The notes under the pieces were generated by a model. It saw only the letters and a program-made list of their open reading frames with translations. It was not told the DNA's origin and did no database searches. Made by a program: the position numbers and the translations under genes. Below, piece after piece: positions 58,192 to 64,000 of a stretch of 64,000 nucleotides of DNA. The stretch lies in assembly GCF_902859595.1 (NCBI RefSeq), contig NZ_CADIJQ010000001.1, forward strand, positions 1,364,001 to 1,428,000, in the 5' to 3' direction. The stretch's first letter is position 1. The number at the start of each line of letters is the position of its first letter. The DNA comes from Achromobacter kerstersii (lineage in GTDB: Bacteria; Pseudomonadota; Gammaproteobacteria; Burkholderiales; Burkholderiaceae_B).

Positions 58192-58824
58192 ATGCTGAAA
58201 ATACTAGGCAAGGCCTCATCCATCAATGTGCGCAAAGTGTTGTGGGCCTGCGCCGAACTACGCTTGCCGTTCACGCGGGAAGACTGGGGCGCTGGCTTTC
58301 AGCCGACGAGCGACCCCGCCTTTCTGGCGTTGAATCCCAACGCCATGGTGCCCGTCATTCAAGACGGCGATTTCGTGCTATGGGAATCGAACAGCATCAT
58401 CCGCTACCTGTGCGCGCAATATGACGGGCAGCCTCTTTACCCCGCCGAACCAAAACTGCGCGCGCGTATCGACCAGTGGATAGACTGGCAGGCGACCGAT
58501 CTGAACCGGTCCTGGAGTTACGCCTTCATGGCGCTGGCGCGGCAATCGCCCGCGCATAGGGATGCGGCCAGCATCGAGGCATCGTGCCAGAGCTGGTCGC
58601 ACACCATGGGCATCCTGGAGCAACAACTGGCGCGCACCGGCGCGTATGTGGCGGGCCAGGATTTCACGCTGGCGGACATTCCCATCGGCTTGTCCGTCAA
58701 CCGTTGGTTCTGCACGCCTTTCGGGGAATTCTCTAAGCCCGCCCTGCCCGCCGTCATGGCCTACTACGACCGGCTTGCCGCCCGCGAGGGCTACCGGCTG
58801 TACGGCCGCAACGGCACGGCCTGA
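58192..58824 (+). CDS. Glutathione S-transferase family protein
   Basis: Glutathione transferase-like protein of 210 aa. The N-terminal thioredoxin-fold half begins [20 protein letters not shown] and has the cis-Pro GSH segment [20 protein letters not shown]. The C-terminal helical half contains [17 protein letters not shown]. The first half lacks the Cys10 of the beta-class GST at 25531, so the two are from different classes. A Ser in SSINVRK is the candidate catalytic residue. It converges with sodC. Confidence 0.9.
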   Translation: MLKILGKASSINVRKVLWACAELRLPFTREDWGAGFQPTSDPAFLALNPNAMVPVIQDGDFVLWESNSIIRYLCAQYDGQPLYPAEPKLRARIDQWIDWQATDLNRSWSYAFMALARQSPAHRDAASIEASCQSWSHTMGILEQQLARTGAYVAGQDFTLADIPIGLSVNRWFCTPFGEFSKPALPAVMAYYDRLAAREGYRLYGRNGTA

Positions 58825-58853
58825 CGACGCCGGCAGGTCTGACGTAAACCGGC

Positions 58854-59378
58854 TTACTTCACCACGCCGCACACCAGACGGCCGCCTCCGCCGCCCAACG
58901 GCGCGGGCGTGTCGCTGTAGTTGTCGCCGCCCACGTGCACCATCACCGCGTGCTTCTTCACGTCGGCCAGCTTCAAATGCGGCGCAACGACCGCTTTCTT
59001 GGCGGTGCCATCGGCCGCCACCACGATGAACGGCAGGTCGCCCTGGTGCCCATCGGTGGCCATCGGCCCCTTGTGCGCCTTAGTGCCCTTGGGGTCCAGG
59101 TGGCCGCCCGCAGCGCCGCCCGGGGCCATCTGGTTATTCACCATGCCCGGCATGCACGAATCCTTTTCATGGACGTGAAAGCCGTGCTCGCCCGGCGGCA
59201 GGCCCTTCAGGTTCGGCGTAATCTGCAAGCCGCCCTTGGTGTCCTTCAGTGAAATCGTGCCGGCGCTCTTGCCCAGGCCGTCGGCCGTCACGAACGTCAT
59301 GGTGACGTTTTCGGCAAGCGCAGCGCTGGACGCGCCTGCGAGTGCCAGCGTCGCAACTAGCATCGAGATTTTCTTCAT
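58854..59378 (-). CDS. sodC: Periplasmic Cu/Zn superoxide dismutase
   Basis: Converts superoxide to oxygen and hydrogen peroxide in the periplasm. 174 aa with a signal peptide (1-22, ASSAALAEN). Copper and zinc ligand histidines are in GEHGFHVHEKDSC, GGHLDPKG, DGHQGDLP and HAVMVHVGGDNYSD. The disulfide Cys pair is in DSCMPG and RLVCGVV. ATG 59378 is preceded by AGGAGGCACTTC. It converges with the GST gene and stands apart from the DUF445 gene downstream. Confidence 0.96.
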   Translation of the reverse strand: MKKISMLVATLALAGASSAALAENVTMTFVTADGLGKSAGTISLKDTKGGLQITPNLKGLPPGEHGFHVHEKDSCMPGMVNNQMAPGGAAGGHLDPKGTKAHKGPMATDGHQGDLPFIVVAADGTAKKAVVAPHLKLADVKKHAVMVHVGGDNYSDTPAPLGGGGGRLVCGVVK

Positions 59379-59524
59379 GAAGTGCCTCCTGGAATCATGC
59401 ACACAAGGTGCGGATGCCCGGCCGGGCGAACCGCGCCGCCCTGGCCCATGGCGCAGAAAACAATAGCACCGGGGCGGCAGAAACAGCCAGCAATCTTCAT
59501 TCCTGATACAAGCGGGCAGGCTTG

Positions 59525-60865
59525 TTAACGATTCACCAGCAGCACCAGCGCGTGCAGCGCCACGCCGATCAGCCCGCCCACCAGCGTGCCATTGAAGCGG
59601 ATGTATTGCAGGTCGCGGCCCACGCTCAGTTCCAGTTCGTCGACCAGATGGCGTTCATCCCAGTTTTTCACCGTGCGCGAAATATGTTCGGTCACGCCAA
59701 TGCGCAGCCGGCCGGTCAGCCGGCGCGCACTGCCCAGCACATGGTTGTTGATGGCGTCGCGCAGGCTCGGGTCTTCGCCCAGCTTGCGGCCCAGCGCCAG
59801 CAAGGCGCTTTCCAGATGGCGGGCCAGCGCGGAATCTTCGTCGGACAGATCGCGCCGCAATGCAGCATGAATGTCGTCCCACAGGCCTTGCACGTATTCC
59901 TGCACCTTGGGATGGTCGATGGCGCGTTGCTTCAAGTCTTCTACTTGCGCCGACAAGGCCGGATCGCTTTTCAGGCGTTCGATGTAGTTCAGCACCCAGG
60001 CCTCGTAGTCGCGCCGCACCGGGTGATCGGGTTCGGACAGCACGTCGCGCACTTCCTGCACCAGCGCCAGCGCAAGGCGGTCCGCCAGGTTGTCGGCGAT
60101 GCCGTCCACCGACTTGATCACGTCCACCGCCGCGATGATGCGCGGCCATTCCTTGCGCGCAAACTTCACCAGCAGCGTCGACGCGCGTTCTTTCACGTCG
60201 TCTTCGCCCAGATATCCGCCCAGGCGTTCCATGGCCGCATCCAGCAATTCCTGATGCCGCCCGTCGCGCGTCAAAAGCCCCAGAATTTCGCCCACGGTGC
60301 CGGCCGCATCCCAGCGCCGCAGATTCTTCACAACGAATTCCTGGATGACGCCGCGAACCGCTTGCTCATCCAGCATGTCCAGCGTCTGCAAGGCCACGCG
60401 GCGCGCGCCATCGCTTAGCGCATGCGCCTGCTTGGGGCGCACCAGCCAGCGCGACAGGCGTGCGGCCGGGTCGAAGACGCGCAGCTTTTCCATCAGCGTG
60501 TCCGGGTCCAGAAAGTGATCGCGAACGAACACGGCCAGGTTGTCGCCGATGCGGTCTTTGTTGCTGGGGATGATGGCCGTGTGCGGAATGGGCAGGCCCA
60601 TGGGCCGGCGAAACAGCGCCACCACGGCGAACCAGTCAGCCAGCGCGCCCACCGTTGCCGCTTCGCAAAACGCCCGCACCCACGCCCATGCGCCCTGTCC
60701 GCCCATGACGTGGCTGGTGATAAAGCCGCAAACCATGGCCACCAGCAACGCCAGCGCGGCAATTTTCATGCGCCGCAATTGCGTGCGGCGCACGTCGGAC
60801 GCCAAGGTCGAATGGTGGATGGCAGAAGTGGAAGGCGGCGGAACGGTACGGGCAGAGTCGGGCAT
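59525..60865 (-). CDS. DUF445 family membrane protein
   Basis: Inner-membrane protein of about 446 aa of the DUF445 (YjiN-like) family. Two N-terminal helices (about 33-55 and a following one) flank AALALLVAMVCGFITSHVMG. The conserved block ALADWFAVVALFRRPMGLPI and the phrase HTAIIPSNKDRIGDNLAVFV identify the family. A long charged helical region follows, and a last helix (LVGGLIGVALHALVLLVNR) ends the protein. ATG 60865 is preferred over 60895. The function is not known. Confidence 0.9.
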   Translation of the reverse strand: MPDSARTVPPPSTSAIHHSTLASDVRRTQLRRMKIAALALLVAMVCGFITSHVMGGQGAWAWVRAFCEAATVGALADWFAVVALFRRPMGLPIPHTAIIPSNKDRIGDNLAVFVRDHFLDPDTLMEKLRVFDPAARLSRWLVRPKQAHALSDGARRVALQTLDMLDEQAVRGVIQEFVVKNLRRWDAAGTVGEILGLLTRDGRHQELLDAAMERLGGYLGEDDVKERASTLLVKFARKEWPRIIAAVDVIKSVDGIADNLADRLALALVQEVRDVLSEPDHPVRRDYEAWVLNYIERLKSDPALSAQVEDLKQRAIDHPKVQEYVQGLWDDIHAALRRDLSDEDSALARHLESALLALGRKLGEDPSLRDAINNHVLGSARRLTGRLRIGVTEHISRTVKNWDERHLVDELELSVGRDLQYIRFNGTLVGGLIGVALHALVLLVNR

Positions 60866-60994
60866 GAAATATCCGGCGAGGCGATGCGTCAGCATAACAA
60901 CAGGCGAGGCGGATCGGCGTAAGAGAAGACGCGCGGACGGTGCGATTGAAATGCGCCCATCCCCCCGACCCCAGGCGCTTGCCGCGCCGGGCCA

Positions 60995-62314
60995 TTACGG
61001 CGCACGCGCACCGTGATAGCGCCGCAGCAAGGGTTGCGCCGACACGCCATGCACCAGCACCGACCCCACAATGGCCGCCAGCAGCACCGGCGCCAGGCTC
61101 TGCGTCACGCCGCGCGGCGCTTGCTCCATGGCCAGCAGCAGGTAATAGAACGTGCCGACGCCACGGATGCCCAGCCAACCCGCCAGCCCGCGTTGGCGCC
61201 TGTCCAGCGTGGACCCCGCCAGCGACAGCAGCACGCTCGCCGGCCGCACCGCCATGAACAACACGGCGATGACGACAAGCGGCATCACGCCCAGCAGGTC
61301 GCGCCAGCACGCCGACACCACGCAGCCGATGATCAGCATCAACGCCAGTTCCACAAAGCGTTCCAGCCCGACCGAAATCGCCATCATCGATTCAGCCAGA
61401 TGCGCGTGCGCCAGCTTGGGGTCTTGCGCGCTTTCCTCCTGTTTAGCGGGCGTCACGTCCTCAACCGCGGCGCGCGGGTTCTGGCTGCCGCCGGTTGCGC
61501 GCAGCTCTTGCTGACGCAAGGCCACGCCCGCGCAGAACACCGCCAGAAAGCCGTAGCCATGCGCCAGCAGCGTGGCGCCGTAGCACAACGCAATCAGGCC
61601 CAACGCCAGAAATTCATCCACCCCCAGCGCATTGCCAAAGCGGATGCGCAACATGGCGATCAGGCGTTCACTGAGCGTGCCCATCAGCCAGCCAATGGCA
61701 ATGGCCACGGCCACGCCCCAGACGAGTTCGGCGGCCAATGTCCAGGGGTGCAGCAAGCCATCCGGCCCGGCATTGCACAAGGCAATGCCCAGCACCACAA
61801 AGGGAAAGGCCGCCCCATCGTTCGCCCCGCCCTCGCCCGACAAGGCAAAGCGCAGCGGGTCGTCGTCGCCAGCTTCCAGCGGCCGCAGTTCATTGGCCAG
61901 CACCGGGTCGGTGGGCGCCAACGCCGCCGCCAGCAGCACTGCCGGCCCCAGCGCCAGGCCCCAGCCGGCCATGCCCAGCACCGTCATCATGCCGATCGTC
62001 AGCAACATGGCGGGCGCAGCCAGCCGCAGCGGCAGGCGCCACAGCGTGTGTCCGCACGCCACGCGCAGGTGCATGCCGATGGCGAACAGCGATACCGGCA
62101 GCGCGGCTTCGGTGATCAGCCGCAGCGCATGGCGGTCGTCGTACACGTCCAAGGTCAGCAGGCCCAGGCCTGCCGGGCCGATCAGGAAGCCGACAGCCAG
62201 GTAGATCATGGCGCCCGTCATCGGCAGCGCGTCGATGAAACGCTTGGCCAGCGCCATCAGCGCGAACAGCGCGCCGATCAGCAGGAACCAGACCGCTTCG
62301 ATATTCACGTTCAC
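60995..62314 (-). CDS. CPA1-family cation:proton antiporter
   Basis: Na+/H+ (or K+/H+) antiporter of 439 aa, 12-13 helices. The family signature APTDPVLANEL and the following GGANDGAAFPFVVLGIAL are present in the expected order. The C-terminal part (HGVSAQPLLRRY) ends soon after the last helix, so there is no long cytoplasmic regulatory tail. A charged loop (about 275-300, PRAAVEDVTPAKQEE) sits between helices. It follows the AI-2E family gene on the same strand by 33 bp and may be co-transcribed with it. Confidence 0.9.
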   Translation of the reverse strand: MNVNIEAVWFLLIGALFALMALAKRFIDALPMTGAMIYLAVGFLIGPAGLGLLTLDVYDDRHALRLITEAALPVSLFAIGMHLRVACGHTLWRLPLRLAAPAMLLTIGMMTVLGMAGWGLALGPAVLLAAALAPTDPVLANELRPLEAGDDDPLRFALSGEGGANDGAAFPFVVLGIALCNAGPDGLLHPWTLAAELVWGVAVAIAIGWLMGTLSERLIAMLRIRFGNALGVDEFLALGLIALCYGATLLAHGYGFLAVFCAGVALRQQELRATGGSQNPRAAVEDVTPAKQEESAQDPKLAHAHLAESMMAISVGLERFVELALMLIIGCVVSACWRDLLGVMPLVVIAVLFMAVRPASVLLSLAGSTLDRRQRGLAGWLGIRGVGTFYYLLLAMEQAPRGVTQSLAPVLLAAIVGSVLVHGVSAQPLLRRYHGARAP

Positions 62315-62347
62315 GCTCCGTACGCGATCAAGCCGGATCGCCGCGCC

Positions 62348-63640
62348 CTACTCGCCCAGAAACTCCGACACCGCCTCCAGCCCTTCGATGTGGTCCGCCA
62401 CCACCTTCGCGATGAACGCAATGGGCACCGACAGCAGCGTGCCCCAGATGCCCCACAGCCAGGTGAACAGCAACAGCATCATGAACACCGCCACCGCGTT
62501 CATGCGGGCGATGCGGCCAGACATCCAGGTCGTGACCACCACGCCGATCAAAAGCGCAATGGCGACCGAACTACCCGCCACCGCCAGCGCCGGCCCGAGC
62601 TCGCCGAACTGCACCAGCGCGGCAATGCCAGTGGCCACCGCCGTCAGCAGCGGGCCGAAGTACGGAATGATGTGCAGCGCGCCAGCCACCACGGCCCAGG
62701 TGGCGGCGTTTTCCAGGCCCAACAGCCGAAACACCCCCCACGACAACAGGCCCAGCACCAGGTTTGTCACCAGCATCATCGCCATGTAGCGGTGAATGGC
62801 GCTGTTGATCTGGTCCAGCATGTGCACGCTGATTTTTTTCTGCGACAAGGTCTTGCCCGCCACTTTCACGAACTTGCGCTTGAACGCGTTGCCGGACAAC
62901 AGCAGGAAAAACACCAGGAACACGCCCATGGTCGCCTGGCCCAGAAAGGCGGCCAGGCCCTTGGAGCCCCACAGCAGGATGTCGCTAAGACCCGAATCGG
63001 ACTTGGCCACGACCACTTGCCGGCCCGGCGCAATGCCGCCAGTGTCTTGCAGCACGCTGGCCGCGCCTTTGACGCGTTCCATGATCGAGCCATCCCCGCT
63101 GGTAAAGCCGCTAAGCGTGCGAGACAACTTCGCAGAGATTTCAGGCAGCGCCTGCACGATGGAGCCCACCTGGCTTTGCGTGGCGTAGACCAGCCCGGTC
63201 AGGCCAATAGCCATCACCCCCATCAACACCAGAATGCCCACGGCACGCGGCAAGCGGGCGCGCTCCATCAGCGTGACGGCGGGGTCCAGCGCATAGGCCA
63301 CGACAATCGCCATCACCACCGGCACGATGAATTCCTGCGCGAGCTTCAACGAAAACAGCACGGCCAGCACCGTCAGCGTGGTCAGGCAGGCGCCGCGCGC
63401 CCACACGTGCGTGACGTTGGGCGCAATATCGGGGATCAAGCCGACGTCTTGCGCGGTGACTTTGTCTTCCTTGCCCGCCTCGTCGTTGGACGCGTCCTTG
63501 CCCGCCTCGTCGTTGGACGCGTCTTCGTGCACCACGGCGTTGGCCGCCTGGTCCTTCGCGGCCTGTTCCTTGCGCGCGGACGCACGGCTGCCGGCGTCCT
63601 CCCCGTGTGGCGTCAAGACCGCCGGCGTCATGCTTTCCAT
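62348..63640 (-). CDS. AI-2E transporter (PerM) family protein
   Basis: Membrane protein of 430 aa in the AI-2E/PerM family. A charged N-terminal tail (1-75) is followed by helices with SLKLAQEFIVPVVMAIVVAY, a large extracytoplasmic loop region, and the C-terminal cluster GVFLVFFLLLSGNAFKRKFV and FTWLWGIWGTLLSVPIAFI. Members are variously linked to AI-2 export or cation:proton antiport. The neighbouring antiporter gene (33 bp away) makes an ion-related role attractive. The N-terminal tail contains a perfect 27-bp duplication. Confidence 0.9.
   Translation of the reverse strand: MESMTPAVLTPHGEDAGSRASARKEQAAKDQAANAVVHEDASNDEAGKDASNDEAGKEDKVTAQDVGLIPDIAPNVTHVWARGACLTTLTVLAVLFSLKLAQEFIVPVVMAIVVAYALDPAVTLMERARLPRAVGILVLMGVMAIGLTGLVYATQSQVGSIVQALPEISAKLSRTLSGFTSGDGSIMERVKGAASVLQDTGGIAPGRQVVVAKSDSGLSDILLWGSKGLAAFLGQATMGVFLVFFLLLSGNAFKRKFVKVAGKTLSQKKISVHMLDQINSAIHRYMAMMLVTNLVLGLLSWGVFRLLGLENAATWAVVAGALHIIPYFGPLLTAVATGIAALVQFGELGPALAVAGSSVAIALLIGVVVTTWMSGRIARMNAVAVFMMLLLFTWLWGIWGTLLSVPIAFIAKVVADHIEGLEAVSEFLGE
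63469..63522 (-). repeat. Perfect 27-bp tandem duplication in the AI-2E family gene
   Basis: Two identical 27-bp copies (63469-63495 and 63496-63522) encode GKDASNDEA twice in the N-terminal tail. The complete identity suggests a recent slippage event. Confidence 0.9.
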
Positions 63641-63722
63641 CCTGCCCTCGCATTGAATTGTTCAATGCGCCCAGCAAGTCTCGTTCCCGGCTCGGCCAGC
63701 CGCCCGCTATTCGCCGCCCCCG

Positions 63723-64000
63723 TCAGCCCGCCACGGCCAGCAACCCCGCCTGGCCTTCATGCCCGCGCTGGGCGCGTTCCAGAATGAACTCGATCATCAT
63801 CGAAATGGCGCGCGGATGATGGCGGTTCGGCATGTACAGCATGTACATGCCGCGCCCGAAGATGCTTAAACGCCATTCCGACAGCATCGGCAGCAGTTCG
63901 CCGCGCGCAATGTCATCGTGCACCACGTAGTCAGGCACCACGCCCACGCCCAGCCCGGCCCGGATCGCGTCCCGCAGGAACGCGTAGTTGCGCGAGATGA
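63723..64000 (-). CDS. LysR family transcriptional regulator (5' partial)
   Basis: C-terminal part of a LysR-type regulator, running off the right edge of the window. The visible 92 residues are the end of the effector-binding domain: ISRNYAFLRDAIRAGLGVGV, then VPDYVVHDDIARGELLPMLS and MYMLYMPNRHHPRAISMMIE. This ending is typical of the AaeR/CrgA-like branch. The start codon, HTH and divergent target gene lie beyond base 64000. Confidence 0.88.
   Translation of the reverse strand, partial: ISRNYAFLRDAIRAGLGVGVVPDYVVHDDIARGELLPMLSEWRLSIFGRGMYMLYMPNRHHPRAISMMIEFILERAQRGHEGQAGLLAVAG

Noticed and set aside
61013..63787. A 924-codon plus-strand frame opposite the antiporter and AI-2E family genes
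   Set aside because: It spans two convincing minus-strand genes and their spacer, is His/Arg/Gln-rich and has no domain. It is an antisense artefact.
1..64000. tRNA, rRNA, transposase or integrase genes
   Set aside because: None of the expected sequence patterns was found; no terminal inverted repeats with target duplications were seen around any gene.

Overview
The window is a GC-rich chromosomal segment of a betaproteobacterium of the Alcaligenaceae. Achromobacter is the most likely genus and Bordetella the next. The evidence is two Bug-type (TctC-like) solute receptors, many LysR regulators, a FecI/FecR/TonB-receptor unit, a DctPQM TRAP transporter, an ECF42-type sigma operon and a DUF3348-DUF802-OmpA-DUF2894 cluster. 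No rRNA, tRNA, CRISPR array, prophage or insertion sequence was found. Coding density is high and most genes are metabolic or accessory.

Layout. 1-3.4 kb: end of a peptide ABC importer (two ATPases) plus an M20 peptidase. 3.4-9.5 kb: LysR, NTF2-like, two Bug receptors, TetR, a Gly-rich secreted protein and DUF523. 9.5-14.4 kb: a NYN-LOTUS RNA-binding protein, a GNAT enzyme and a MotA/MotB-like stator pair. 14.5-17.5 kb: YCII (DGPF) proteins, a VOC protein and an ECF42 sigma factor, with a matching candidate promoter and a solitary FitA-like antitoxin. 17.5-25.4 kb: CSS-EAL phosphodiesterase, AraC, EamA exporter, HAD, MFS, DUF169, VOC and LysR. 25.5-30.3 kb: GST and a TonB siderophore receptor with FecR and FecI. 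30.4-36 kb: LysR/SDR pair, MarR/AlkC-like operon, GNAT and unknown genes. 36-41.4 kb: ProP-like osmolyte symporter and the TRAP operon. 41.6-49.2 kb: SUKH-like protein, a MocR regulator divergent from a ferredoxin-reductase/M24-peptidase fusion, and small unknowns. 49.5-55.4 kb: the DUF3348-DUF802-OmpA-DUF2894 operon. 55.5-64 kb: ParD-like/MetAP pair, MFS, GST, SodC, DUF445, CPA1 antiporter, AI-2E family protein and the end of a LysR gene.

The most interesting system is the four-gene operon at 49.5-55.4 kb. A four-helix MotA/TolQ-like membrane protein carries a roughly 1000-residue cytoplasmic tail that includes exact 393-bp (131-residue) tandem repeats. It is translationally coupled to a MotB/OmpA-like partner that keeps the membrane aspartate and the peptidoglycan-binding domain. 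This is the architecture of the ZorAB motor of Zorya defence, but without ZorC/ZorD effectors and with DUF3348 and DUF2894 proteins instead.

Two other points stand out. One is the fusion of a 2Fe-2S/FAD/NAD reductase to a complete M24 peptidase domain, facing a MocR regulator whose N-terminus is a hexanucleotide microsatellite. The other is a recurring pattern of short tandem repeats (12-27 bp) at gene 3' ends whose unit contains the stop codon, so that the stop is reiterated. It is seen at four genes or gene pairs, with looser versions at two more.
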